A stretch of 64,000 nucleotides of DNA, from assembly GCA_022478985.1 (NCBI GenBank), contig JAKSZP010006700.1, positions 62,001 to 126,000 on the forward strand. The letters are read 5' to 3'. Under the pieces are notes generated by a model that saw only the letters and a program-made list of their open reading frames with translations, made no database searches and was not told where the DNA came from. Position numbers and translations under genes: made by a program. Of the stretch, positions 20,216 to 31,720 are shown in pieces; position 1 is the stretch's first letter; every line of letters begins with the position of its first letter. This DNA comes from Massospora cicadina (lineage: Eukaryota > Entomophthoromycota > Entomophthoromycetes > Entomophthorales > Entomophthoraceae).

Positions 20216-20900
20216 TGGAGGACATCAGATAGTCATGGATTACACAAATTAAATAACTTCACAAAAAAGGATAGATATCCTATCCTCCACATTGATGACA
20301 CCCTAGCACAGCTCTCCATATATAACTTCTTTTCCACAATGCACTTGGCTAGTAGCTATTGGCAAATTGACCTTTCTCCTCAATATCAGGAGAATTGCGC
20401 TCTTATTTGCAGTGATGGTATTTTCCAACCTACCCAATTACCTCAAGGGTTGTGCAATGCACCTGCAACTTTCCAGCATGCGATGTATCACATTTAACAA
20501 GACCTGTAATTAACTTGTGTCATCAGCTATCTTGATGACATCACGGTGCTCTCAAAAACCTTCAACGAAAATCTTGATTACCTGAAGGAGGTTTAAAACG
20601 CTTAGTAGGTCATGTATTAAGTTAAAACTCTCGAAGTGTACTTTCTTACAAAGGAAATTGGATTTCCTTTGGCCACTCCATTTCCCAAGAAGGAATTTAA
20701 CCAATACAGGATAAGGTCAAAGCAATCTCAAAAATTATTCCCCCTAAAAATTTACGGGATATTCTGGTATTTCTAGTGATGATGGGGTATTACCATCAGT
20801 TCAATCCCCAAGTACACCCAACTCAGCGATCCCCTTGTCCACCTATTAACCATGAATACCTTTTTCATTTGGGTGCTGAACAAAAGGCCGGTTTGAGACG
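20216..20900 (+). pseudogene. Element C reverse transcriptase (broken)
   Basis: RT motifs: KKDRYPILHIDDTLAQLS, FFSTMHLASSYWQIDLSPQ, QLPQGLCNAPATFQHAM and YLDD at 20528-20539 (catalytic Asp pair intact). Then FVFLVMMGYYHQF-like connection near 20770. The first catalytic Asp of FSxxDL appears as His (STMHLAS), so the enzyme would be inactive even without the stops. Confidence 0.8.
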
Positions 20901-21395
20901 CTAAAGCAACTGCTACAACAACGTCCTATCCTATGGCACCCTGATTATACTAAACCCTTTTTCTTGTTTACTGATGCCTCAAACTATGCCGTTTGGGCCA
21001 TCTTAGCCAAATTGGATGAAAACGGTGTAAATCATCTTGTATCATATTTCAGTAAGATGGTTCCAAAGGTGGAACGCGACTAGAATGTAGCGGAGAAGAA
21101 GTTCCTTGCTGTTTTGTTAGTTGTAAACAGCTACTGACCTTTCTTATACGGGACCACCTCTACTATGTTATGATATCACACTTCATTAAACTGATTACAG
21201 AACATGAAGGATCCTACTGGCCGGTTAGCTACTGGGTTCTAAAGCTCCAACAATATGACATCAAGATCAAAAACTGTGCTGGAACCCGTCACATGAATGT
21301 TGATGGGTTAACTCGGTATGCCAGTCCTTCACTTGGATAATAGTGAGGTGGAGAGGTTATATGACCTCTTAATGACCACCGATGATTAGAGAGGA
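20901..21395 (+). pseudogene. Element C RNase H (broken)
   Basis: Reads FFLFTDASNYAVWAILAKLD (catalytic Asp), GVNHLVSYFSKMVPKVERD and, near 21285, TRHMNVDGLTR, the end of RNase H. Stops interrupt it. Element G at 61208-60966 preserves the same section with a better reading. Confidence 0.75.
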
Positions 21396-22567
21396 TAGGA
21401 TGAGCCTATACAGAAAATGTTATCCTGGAACTCCTGCAACACCAAAGTGGAGAGTGGAAGATTGTACAAGCAGGTGGGGGCAAAGTGGCTACCTTATCTT
21501 TGGCCCTCAGAACGTGTACCTGTTATTCTGGAAGATCACTTCACCTTAGGTCATGGAGGAGCGAGAAAACCTATGAGTGAATTAAGGATCAGTACTATTG
21601 GGAAGGATTTATGGATACTATTGTTGAATACTTGGATGCCTACCTCACATATAAGAAGCAATCTGGTTTCAAGACTAGATACCAGTATCAACCAACTACC
21701 CCTCAACAACCGTTCCACACCATTAGTCTGGATATAGTAGGTCTCCTCAAAAAGACTACTGTTGGAAACAGATTTATCTTATTAGTATTGACCACTTTAC
21801 TAAGTGAGTTGAAGCCATGGCTCTTCCTGCCCTAACAGCCAAGGCCACAACCACCTTTTTACATCAACACTTTCACTTGTCATGGTTGTCCCCAAGTACT
21901 ACTCTGCGACAATGGTAAGAAATTCGCTTCCAGATTAGTCAAAATTCTGGCCACTTACATGGGAGCGCAACAATCTTTCTTGGCTCCATATAATCCCTCA
22001 ACCAATGGGACCATGGAAAGAGCAAATGTAACCTTGATTTCCAATCTACGTAAAATGGCCTCTTCTGATCCTCTTCATTGGGATCAATACATACCTAGTG
22101 CTCTTATGGCCTACCAGACTAGTTATCACCGGATCTTGAAAATGTCCCCATTTCATTTCTTGTATGGGCAGGAACCAGGAATACCTGCCCTTTTAGCTAA
22201 AGATTTATTCTACTCTAGAGTTGAAGAACCTTAAAAAGTCATGTATAGATTGACTCACCTCATCATTAAAATCCAATATGAGGCTATGTACAATTTAGCT
22301 AAAATGGTGACAAAAGAAGGGCAGGCTGAAAATGAGCTCCAAACAGCCTAACTTCATTACAAGGGTCTGACATGGTCCTATACTCCAATAACTGCATCAC
22401 TCCTAGAAGCGGCAAGCTAGGTAAATTTGGGAGGGTCCTTTCTTCATCGCTTATAAGAGAGGCAATGAGTACTATAAAAAGTCCTTGGCTACAGGGGTCA
22501 CCATCAATTGGATACATGGCCGCTTCATACTGCCCTATTCTCCCCCTAACATTCTTGAGGTGAATGA
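21396..22567 (+). pseudogene. Element C integrase and Pol tail (broken)
   Basis: Fragments in order: GHGGARKPMS-like zinc region near 21550, SLDIVGLLKKTTVGNRFILL (first Asp, 21725-21785), LLCDNGKKFAS (second Asp, near 21900) and APYNPSTNGTMERANVTLI (Glu, about 21980-22035), with WDQYIPSALMAYQTSYH after it. The tail continues to about 22560 with NVRHLPS-like sequence. No chromodomain is recognisable. The polypurine tract GAGGTGAATGA at 22557-22567 abuts the 3' LTR. Confidence 0.8.
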
Positions 22568-23313
22568 TGTCAGACATCTGCCCTCACGGTTCCAATCAAG
22601 TAATGCTTTGGGTTAAAATGAGCTAAAATGGGGAAATGTTGGACATTTACAAGTTTATGATGATAATAAGATTAATTTATATAATATTAATGGTTTTATC
22701 AGCCAAAAGACTTTGCATTTCTCGGTGGAACACCACAAATTGTGGTTATTTTTCAAAGAAAACCATATGGGCGAATAGCATGAAGTTGGGAAGTTGAAGT
22801 GCCCTTGCCACGCAAGGGAACCTTGGGAGTCCATCGGAGGTTTCTCCCCAGGTCATGTCCAGTTCAAAGCAAACACCTAAACGAGGACCACTTTCTTTTA
22901 TAGGCATGGCGGGGGTACCCCAAGTGCAATATTTTTAGCTAATGGAGATTGGCTAAATATATTATATTTTTACCCCATGGGTACATCTTGCCTAAAAATA
23001 AATCCCCACCCATCATTCAGCCTAAGTGAAGCAAGTTTTCCGAGCTTTGGTAGGCCAAGTTCGCATATTCATAATTCAGACCATACCTAGCTATTCCAAT
23101 TTTTATTATTGAAATCACTTTGACCCTCAATATGAATTAATACTGATGTTAAGATATTGAAAGGGATCGTTTCTCTTACTCGGTGCAGATGCTAATATTT
23201 TATACTACACCAAATTTCGTTTATCAGTGTTTTTAATTTTATTATAGAAAACCTTTTTGTGAAATCCAGCGTAGGTTAATACCAGAAAGCCAAAAACCAG
23301 CTGGATTCCCACA
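22568..23313 (+). repeat. Element C 3' LTR
   Basis: 746 bp, starts TGTCAGACATCTGCC and ends CCCACA. It matches 16980-17726 with many substitutions, so the insertion is old. Confidence 0.85.
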
Positions 23314-25512
23314 TGAAAGCCCATGGGACTCCCCAGTGCTATTAGTAAAAATAAGTACAGAAATAATTGAGTCATTATAAACTAACATACTCATTACCAT
23401 AACAAAAAAGTTGTTACCAACTGCTACAGATTGACAATGTTTTAGATTTTTGGGCGGTGCCAAATATTTCTAGCCATGGGTTTAATCTTTTGATTGGAAG
23501 ATAGAGTTTAGTGATGCTGAATATTAAAAGTGCGTGATGCTTACCTTATGGAACATATTAAAACCTACTTGAATGCCCCTAGGTGGGTATAATGCCCCAG
23601 AAACATTTTGATGAGTGTTGGACACTATTCTAGGTGAATGAAAATGTCATGCGTTCCTGTATAATTGGATGACATAAACATATTCTCTGAGATTTTGGAA
23701 CACTTAGAGCACTTGAAAGAACTGTACCGCTGGCTTACTGCTATTAATCTAGATTTAAAGTTTAGAAATGCAATATTTAAAGACTAAATAGAGTACCTAA
23801 GATTATAATATATGGTAAAAGCCTGCAACCTCAGCCTGGTAAGGTTAAAAATTAAAATGGCCACCCACTATAGATGAAACAGAAAATTTTTCCTAATATT
23901 AGTTGGATATTACTAACAGTCATTACTAACTTTAACTACATTGGGAAGTTCCTTTTGACTTCAAAAAAAGGGATGTAATATTTATATAAGCTTGACATTT
24001 TCATAGTGCACTTTAAACCTTCTGACACCATTAGTTAATAATTTAATGTTCTAATACCACAATTATGAGAAATAATTAAAATTATAGTCTAACGCATCCC
24101 TGTCAGACATTAGAATGTTACTTTCCATACAGGATGATGGCGCCAAATATATGGTTTCTTATTGTAGACAGTACTAAAGCTGTCATGAGTGGATTTTTTT
24201 TTTCGCAAGATAGGAGTGCTTGGCCAGGATCTATGCATACAAACGATTTGGGTGTAACTATAGTTAGTAAATTAAGCCCTTACTAATCACGCATTGCTAA
24301 ATTATTTGAAAAACCTTTAAGACTTAGAAGGTTGGCTAATGCACTGGGACCCTAAGATAAAGACGCATGATTTTTACATAATCCACTTTCCTAGAGCTAA
24401 ACACCAGCAGTCATATTGCTTACTTCAGATAATAACTGTTGCCATAACAGCAGATCTCACTGACATGATAAGAAGTTGATCAGCGGCAAATACTATTAGA
24501 AACCTCTACAATTAATATGAGCAATGTATGAGATGCTAGCCAAATTTTTTTGTAATATGATAAATTACCTATGTAAATCAGCTGAGCTAACATGAATTTC
24601 CTTAAGCATGATTTAAAGAATATCATAATCAACTTTTACAAGGAGGTAGGAACTGAGGGTTATTCGATACAATGAAATTCCTGCAGACTCATTACTCCTG
24701 GGAAAGCATTAATTTGTTCTCTTAGAAATAATCTCATGATGCCCTTAGTGCCAATTGAAAACCCCATTCCATAAAACACAACCTTTTCTTAGTGTAACTC
24801 AGATTCCATGCCACACTATGTCTATGGTGGTTGTAGGATCTCTACAGGCTGACACAGGACATTTCTAAGCTTACTATACTCACCATAGATCTCCTGATAA
24901 TGTTAGTGAAAGCGCAATTGTTCAAGGCTTGGGTGCAGTAACTGCTGCTATATTTATCATAAAGATCATTATCCAACAAAAATATTTGCCAAAGTTTATT
25001 TTCCCTGAAATAGGAATTTTACTTTCTATGTCATACCTAAGCTATTTGATTTGATGGCGGTATGCAGTGTATTAATGAGCCCTTATCATCCAAAGTCTAA
25101 CAGAACTTTTAAGATAGTTTATGGTACCCTAGTGAACATCTTATAAAAGATTGTAGCAGACCGGCATTAAAAGCTAAAGTTCACTTTAACCCACATTCGT
25201 TTTTGTACAACCTCAGTTATCATTCTGCAACTTGTGTCATCTAACTTTATGGAAGGAATCTAGCCTTACCACAAATGCTATAATTTTTGTAAAGATACTC
25301 TTCGAGTGAAACCTCAGCAATATCTGTCAAATCCAAAATTTTAAATGAATCAAACTTTAAAATAAAGCTTATTATACTAATCTGGTTAAGAAGGGCAAAG
25401 ACCTTGACTCTTATCTATTGTAATGATGTAAGCTGCTACAATTTGAGATATAAATATACTCGATTTATCACAATACCCTTGGCTTCAGATGAAAGAACAG
25501 ATTTTTTGATTT
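23314..25512 (+). pseudogene. Element F: decayed gypsy RT to integrase
   Basis: Immediately after C, the plus strand reads SPWDSPVLLVK (first RT motif). Near 23420-23460 comes LGGAKYF, then scattered fragments. Near 25080-25140 it reads MSPYHPKSNRTFKIVYGTLV, an integrase segment. No frame is open for more than ~60 codons. F ends directly at the LTR at 25513, which also starts element D, and its last bases (TTTTGATATG) resemble D's own 3' internal end. F is therefore probably a relative of D joined to it through one LTR. Confidence 0.6.
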
Positions 25513-26037
25513 TGATATGACTGGATGATAAGATTAAAATAACTGCAGCGGATAGGGTAATATTGGCTGAAACTGAGTAATAGCATAATATCAGTAAAAG
25601 CTCAAAATAAGGTGTTAAGGCGCTACTGAGCTCAGAATGAATAATTATTGGATCACCTCAAAATAAGGCAATACAGAGATGTTGACTCACAATGAATATT
25701 TAGTAAATCGCCTCAAACTAAGGTGATAGTGAAATTTAAGAATAATAGACCCTGCTGGGACCTTACAGTTAAGCAAAGAACCAATGAGGATACAGCGGTA
25801 AAATAGCCTAAGTAAGAGGATTGTTGGTAGGGTGGAAGGAACAGACCAGAACGAGTATGCTAATAAAATAATAAATAAAGTAAAATGGTGTGGTTAGAAC
25901 TAATTGCTTCATATCTTTTAAGTTCTTTAATTTAGTTATAAGGACCAGCAATCCCCATATTGTCCATCCGTTGCTCAGTGGGTTCAACCCTATGCAACTC
26001 CTGTGGCATATCTCAAAAAATTGCTGAAATTATAACA
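25513..26037 (+). repeat. Element D 5' LTR, also the apparent 3' LTR of F
   Basis: 525 bp, TGATATGACT...TAACA. It contains repeated blocks around CTCAAAATAAGG and CTCAAACTAAGG (about 25600-25720). The primer-binding site follows after one base. F's integrase end and A-rich end run straight into it on the left. Confidence 0.78.
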
Positions 26038-26038
26038 T

Positions 26039-26055
26039 TGGTGCTCACTACAGGG
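26039..26055 (+). promoter_or_regulatory. Primer-binding site of element D
   Basis: TGGTGCTCACTACAGGG, identical to that of element C, one base after the LTR. Confidence 0.8.
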
Positions 26056-26099
26056 AGCCCATTGATCAACCACCAAATAATAAAAATCTTTAGTCGCTG

Positions 26100-27960
26100 G
26101 CCATGTCACATCTGGCCTGCATTGATGTGGAATCCTCACAACACACTGCACCAGCCAAATATGTAGAGCAAAAACTTGCTTTAGGTGTGGTGCTCAAGGA
26201 TCAGGATGAGCTCTCTCAGGAGTGTAGTGACATAATGAATCATCTCAATGGCACATTCAGTCATATGTGGGTACTTGAACAACAAAACAGGAAGCTTGCC
26301 ACTAACCTGGATGACACTACCAAATTATTACATTGTGCAGAACGAAAAAAGAACAGCACCTCTCACCCTCAGCACGCTCATTGGGGAGCGGACAAACTAT
26401 AAACGCCCGCATGGGAAGATATGTTAATGATGAGTGTGATGCAAAACACCAATTCAAAGAGCCTTTTATCAGAACTGCAGGCAGTGGGATCTACTCCGCC
26501 CATGATAGCAGCCTCAGAAATAATTCTTTGGTGAACCAATTCCCCCAGGTGATGGCCATACTGCACACCAAAGGGACCCCTGCTACCTCTGAATCAGCGG
26601 ACAAGCTTTCCGCTGCTGGCCCTACTGACCCAGAATCTCAACGAGATACTGGCTGGGTCTCAACCAATTCCTCGTATGTTCCAAAGGCTTGCAGTTATTA
26701 GTGGGAGGAAGAGGTTTGTATTGATAAGCTGTCTCTGTTTGATCACGATGTAACATTCATAGGTTCTTTAAATAAAATCTGAGTCTGCGGCGGAAGGAGC
26801 CTCAGTTCAGCACAGAACTAAATTGCTGATATCCGCCTTGGATGTTGGAAGCGATGACCAAGTCACTTGCTAACTTACAAGCAGTTCCATTACATACCAA
26901 GAAGTGAAGGTTACAATGCTTCAGCTGTTTAAAGGTACTGCAAAGATGTCACAGCAAAAGGCTGAGTTCTTGAACATTGGGTTGCAGCATAATGAGACCC
27001 TCACTGTGGTTGATAATTAATTTATGGGTGAAGCCCACATGTTAATTGGGTTGGGGACTTAATTGAATCCAATGTGGTCATTATGATTACCTCCTTGGTG
27101 AAGCCATGCTGAAAACTTTACAATGTCATGGTACCAAATCTTGGAGGACGACGTAAACTGCTCAAGATTATTCAATTCTTGCGCCATCTATCCGCGCTAC
27201 TTTATTCTTCCTAATACAGAGCTGAAACATATCGCCGACATTGTCTGACCTTCTTATTTGGGGGAATTCTCCCAATCTGTTTATATTCCACCTAGTAACC
27301 CACAGCCTTATTAAAAAATTATTCGCCTTGTCCTTGGCTGTGTTACCCCCAGCATTTATATTCCGATCTGGACCTGCTAATGATATTCACCAGCAACTTA
27401 ACATCTGACCTGGACCTATTTATGCCAACTTTCAGCAGTCAACCTATCAAACTGTCTCTGGTTACACTGAATGCCAACATCTAAATTATTGCCTGGCCCA
27501 TCTTATGAGAACCACAAACTTGGACCTCCAGGGACAAATTGTTTTTGCGGTTTCCCTGGCCACCTTACATGGAGCTTCCCTAACCGTCATGTTCACTACA
27601 TACAGCAGGATCAGTACTATCAGGGAAAAGATGGAGTGGAATAGAGATGGACTTTCTACCTCTCCTATCTTAAACCCAAACGTCCCGCCTGAACCTATTG
27701 AAGTATATTCAGCGAAAGTCCCTTAGTATTATGATTAGTTCCTATATCAGCAGCCAGTTGGAGGAATAAATTTACTGACACAAGCACAAGCCAAGGCTGC
27801 GGCAGGAGAGGGACCTCAGGAGCAACCAAAGCCTTACGCCTGTCAGATATTTGAACAAATTTCTTCAGACAAGCCTGGCCCATCCTCAGATGCACCTTCC
27901 TTGAAAGGAGTAAATGTCGCCCTCCTGGTAGACACTATTATTAGAGAACCCGAAAGTCAG
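26100..27960 (+). pseudogene. Element D Gag (broken)
   Basis: Met 26103 starts SHLACIDVESSQHTAPAKYV, then QKLALGVVLKDQDELSQ and a coiled-coil-like region to ~26400. Further fragments are readable to 27960. At about 27535-27590 it reads CFCGFPGHLTWSFP, a CCHC zinc knuckle that has lost one spacer residue and its last Cys. A Pro/Gln-rich tail follows (NPNVPPEPIEVYSAKVP). The presence of a zinc knuckle separates D from A and B. Confidence 0.65.
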
Positions 27961-28576
27961 TGAGGGAATATAGGCTTCCTGGGAAAAGAGAACCCTTAAA
28001 TGTCCACATACTAAACAGTTAAAATTCCTTTTAATTTTGACTGTACATACTCTTTTATTTTTGTAGCAAAAAATGATTTCGCGCTATGATAGATATGGGC
28101 ACACCTGGTCAACATATTAAATACTAGGTTGATGGAGAAGTTGACGTTAAAACATGATGTGGAACATCAAATGGTGTATGGGACCGCTGGAGCAGAAAGC
28201 ACTATCTAGGAGGGAGCGTACAATGCGCTACCCTTGCAGTTTGGGTCTGTTTTTTATCATAGCTTTGGTGATAGTGTTACTGAACAATAATTATGACTTG
28301 TTAATCAGAGCCTTGTTTAGGAGACAATTTGGTGCTGTTGATATGATGGAGACGACCTTCAAAATTTTTGGGCAGCGGATCACAATTTAATTTACCTCCA
28401 GAGGAGTATTGAAGTATCTAGTGCATATATGACACTTCAAACTTGCTTATAATGATGAGATAACTTTTGTTTACTACCATCAACTAAAAAAGAAGACCTA
28501 GGCCTCCACTAGCTATTATGTGAATACCAGAGGCTGCTTCTCAGAGCTTCTTAGTCCTTATCCATCCCTTATGGCC
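27961..28576 (+). pseudogene. Element D protease region (heavily decayed)
   Basis: The plus strand has VKIPFNFDCTYSFIFVAKND near 28020-28075, which has the spacing of the strands before a retropepsin active site. The DTG itself is not preserved. I see nothing else readable up to the insertion of element E. Confidence 0.35.
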
Positions 28577-28769
28577 TGTAAATAGCGATTCTATAACTCT
28601 CCTGTTCCCATGGTAGTGCATGGTGCACAGGGCCAACACCAGGGAACTGCCATTAGTAACACAGTTATTAAATCCCAGCAGAGGGTGCTTGAGCTGTAAT
28701 AACCTAGGTTGAGGGTGGTTATCAGTGGATGGAGGAACCAAAATTAAATTAATAACAAGATGGGAGTGA
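28577..28769 (-). repeat. Element E 3' LTR, first part
   Basis: Matches 35633-35818 (CTCTCCTGTTC, GCTTGAGCTGTAATAACCTAGGTTGA). It breaks at the half-LINE1 insertion and continues at 30692. Confidence 0.85.
28754..28769. repeat. Half-LINE1 target-site duplication (left)
   Basis: AACAAGATGGGAGTGA matches AACAAGGTGTGAGTGA at 30676-30691 in 14 of 16 positions. The undisturbed LTR copy at 35809-35824 has the same sequence once (AACAAGGTGGGAGTAA), which proves an insertion. Confidence 0.85.
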
Positions 28770-30675
28770 TTTTTTCTTTCCACTTGTCTTTAATTTCGAG
28801 CAATTTTAGAAAAAAACAAGTCAATTTTCCACCACTGCCTCACCGCACCAATCTCCAAATTTATGTCCTTGGATCCACCACCTGCTGCTCCATACTGGTG
28901 CAGCATTGCTTCACCCACTAGCGTTTACCGCCCAGAAGGAAAACGCATGTGGACTGGTTTGTCCAGTCTGCCAAATACATGCAGCCACTATGTCCCTCCA
29001 GAAGACTTAGCACTTTACCTTGCACGAGCCCACCTAACCTGCCTCACCCCCTAGACCTACCCCAATCCAATATTCATTTTTGCCTCTGCATTGATTATGA
29101 TCAACTCTTTTTGTACGCTGACAAAGTGATAATCGAGCTGGCAATGGCTACCTTTGTTCCAGCAGGGTTTATCAACTTCTGCCCTTATAAGGAATATTTC
29201 AATATTGGATTCCCCACCGAAGAGGATGCAGCTGCTGAAGCAGCTACGCCATTAATATAAAAAAACACCCCCATTAGCACCACCCAAACACGCCCCCAGA
29301 TAATATCACACTCATATTAACCTTTGCAAACCTTCATCACACCTTCCCCCTCAAACACTTTATGATGAGTTGATGTCAGGGTTGTCCACTTACAGCAAAG
29401 ACCTTATCCTCCAATTCATTGTCCTAAGTAGTGCTGAACGCCTCGTGGCACCTCAGGCAATGGCCACCATTACCCCCACCAGCTGAACATTGCCTAACAC
29501 GTTTCACTGCATGCCTATATCCCATCCGCACCCAACCATCTCTTTTGGGCCCACACTGACAACGTCACACAATTTTCCCCATATGCTATGAATTGGACCA
29601 CACCAAAAAGGCATGTCAATATAATTTACACTATGCAAAAATGGCCAACTCCATCCAAGAGACCATACTAACAGCGTTTGAGTGGGATTTTGGCTGCCCT
29701 CACCCCCACAGACCATGAGCTCATTGATCACAAGCAAACTCTAGAACATCAAACCCAATATGACCAATGCACACCCATGACAATCAATCAGTTGCAGGAT
29801 TGGACCAAGGTTCAATCCATAAAATCTCTCGCCCCAAAACAATCCCAACTGAGATCGCCTACCACCATATCTTCCCAAATCAACCAAAATCCCTGTGATT
29901 TATTAGATGAAGTGTCAGAATTAGGTGAGATTGTCACATCTCTGGCTAAACCAATTTATTTACTACTTTTATAATTTTAGAATCTGATGCCCCACTACCG
30001 CCCAAACAATATGTTCTCAAACCCGATGCTACCCCTTTCCAAAACGACCAACAGCTTGCTGAGGCCGTGGTGGCCTCACCAATAAATCACCGTATTTATA
30101 ATAACGTGATAAATTCTGTCACAAAATTTAAAAAAGGGCTGCACCCCCTTGTTCCCCTCCGATTTTCCTCCTACTGCACAAGAGGAAATCCAATGCCTCA
30201 ATGAAACTGCCGCCACTGCTGTCAAACGTGTTGCTGAACTGGCAGATTTTTCCTCATCCACATATATTACCAGAGCCAAAACTAAGAAATTAGAATAACT
30301 TCTCAACGTCTGCATTTATGCCAAACACCCTGTTACCAAACTCATAAAGGCTTTGATCCAGGCTTAAATCGCCAATCTTAACAACTATCTACTGCACTTC
30401 TACCTGCATCCTGCGGATGCTCCTACCTCCTTGATCTCAGCATTAATCCGCCTCTATAATGCTGATCCTGATGATGACCCGCCCAATCCCCCATCCCCTT
30501 CCGCCATGATGGGATAAGCGGCTTGCCACTAGGCCACCTGGTGGGTAATTTATTTTTTCTTTTGTGTCTCGCTGCCCAAAAAGGGCGGTCAATTCATATT
30601 TTATTTTTATTTGGTTTAGTTTGGAGTTTCAATTTTGATATTTTCCATCCACTGGTCAGCTTGCCTCAGTAGAAA
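28770..30675 (+). mobile_element. Half-LINE1: RT-less non-LTR element with one long broken ORF
   Basis: Begins TTTTTTCTTTCCACTTGTC, like the 5' ends of LINE1 and half-LINE2. It encodes one ORF1-like protein and ends CCATCCACTGGTCAGCTTGCC plus an A-rich tail, the tail shared with LINEs and the SINE. There is no endonuclease or RT sequence. It is not a 5'-truncated LINE, because the 5' end is present and the protein has its own C-terminal domain, shared with half-LINE2. It must depend on a LINE for movement. Confidence 0.82.
28850..30520 (+). pseudogene. Half-LINE1 ORF (ORF1-like protein, broken)
   Basis: N-terminal segment at 29050-29260: LPQSNIHFCLCIDYDQLFLY, then FVPAGFINFCPYKEYFNIGF and EEDAAAEAATPLI. 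It matches half-LINE2 (FIDFRPYKGYFDLGFTCEAD) and LINE1 ORF1 (SRGWLDLGFKSKKAADEAT), probably an RNA-binding fold. The C-terminal domain at 29980-30520 includes DAPLPPKQYVLKPDATPFQN, LNETAATAVKRVAELADFSS and LHPADAPTSLISALIRLYNA. It ends DDDPPNPPSPSAMMG and stop, against ESPDPPSPSAMIR and stop in half-LINE2. Several frameshifts are present. The function of the C-terminal domain is unknown. Confidence 0.7.
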
Positions 30676-31393
30676 AACAAGGTGTGAGTGAACCCCAAAG
30701 TGAGGTTCATACCCAAGCAATGCTCTGAGTGGGAGTGTAGAGAAGGTACAGGTTGGAGGGAACCTGGGCGGCCAAACGGTGCATGAGAGGAAAGGTTTAC
30801 TGCTGTTAAAATTAAATTGCTAACGTTTCATGAAGATCCTCAAACAGGTCCACGCACAGGTTCATCCAAGATAACTTATGTAAAAAGTATACTAGAAAGG
30901 AGTTTATATTATAAAGAAGTTGACCAATGTCTGAGATTGGTCTCAAGGAAACAATTTTAAGGAAATTTGGTGAAACAATCAATCAAAGGAAGTGGTTCTA
31001 AGCCGAGGTGCACCAATAAGAGCACACTTCCATCAGGCCTTAAACTATACTTGGTAATTGACCAAACTCAGGTTATCAACTGTAGGCAAGGTTGACCTGA
31101 GCTAGAAAATTTGAAAACCAGACAGGTTTCAAGACCCTGTCTGCCAAAATACTAATCAAGCCAATTATTACTAATCAAAAGGCCAGTTTGTTTTAACGCA
31201 CCTGCTGTTATACAGGGCCAAAATACTCTTACATCCCTAGGACCAACCTAAGCATACCTCGCCTTAACCCAGCGATGATCTAAGGTATGCTTGAGGTCAG
31301 GGAGGCCTGCCAACTTCACCTTCTTGGCCTCCTGACATGCAGCTTTGTCCTTAGTGTATGCCCCCATTATAATGTCATCTTTAAGCCATGACA
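30676..31393 (-). repeat. Element E 3' LTR, second part (begins with the right copy of the half-LINE1 duplication)
   Basis: Matches 35820-36518 (GGTTGGAGGGAACCTGGGCGG, CGCACCTGCTGTTATACAGG, TCCCTAGGACCAACCT). On the minus strand the LTR begins TGTCATGG at 31393, directly after the polypurine-like GAGAGGGTAA (31403-31394). Confidence 0.85.
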
Positions 31394-31720
31394 TTACCCT
31401 CTCATCATTTTGTGGCTCTAACCCCCTTAAGGGGCTTGCGCCAGGGAAAATCTTCTTGTGGTCTGGGGCCAACTTCGTAGCGGCAACGGTTTGCTTTGAC
31501 TGAGATCTTGGCAGCCTGGGGAAAATACTTATAGAAAATGTCGATTAGGTCATGGGTATATGTGCAGTTTCGTGCTGGTACCCAAATGTTTTCCGCTGCA
31601 CTAAATCCCTTCCAGGACACCAGATACTCAAGCCTTTTTTTCTCAGCTAGAGACTACTATTTCCTCTACTTCCCAATCTGCCGCCTCAAACCCAGAAAAG
31701 ATAAGCCTCTAGATCTCTAG
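31248..31720 (-). pseudogene. Element E chromodomain and LTR-entering Pol tail
   Basis: Minus-strand frames give a chromodomain reading MSWKGFSAAENIWVPARNC (31620-31560) followed by LIDIFYKYFPQ. A second frame (31472-31248) crosses the LTR boundary at 31393 and continues ERVMSWLKDDIIMGAYTKDK for ~50 more codons. As in A and B, no stop separates Pol from the LTR. Confidence 0.65.

Larger units (their letters stand above)
16980..23313 (+). mobile_element. Element C: Ty3/gypsy LTR retrotransposon with tRNA primer site
   Basis: LTRs of 747 and 746 bp, both starting TGTCAGACAT, enclose Gag, protease, RT, RNase H and integrase in that order on the plus strand. A primer-binding site lies at 17730 and a polypurine tract at 22557-22567. 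No chromodomain is seen. I found no TSD (TTTAG against TGAAA), so the ends may have been altered or are off by a few bases. It appears to have inserted into the RT of element F. All genes carry stops or frameshifts. Element G is a relative. Confidence 0.88.

Noticed and set aside
28770..30675. 5'-truncated LINE copies
   Set aside because: Truncation removes the 5' side and keeps the RT end. Here the 5' end and tail are present, RT is absent, and a distinct C-terminal domain is shared with half-LINE2.
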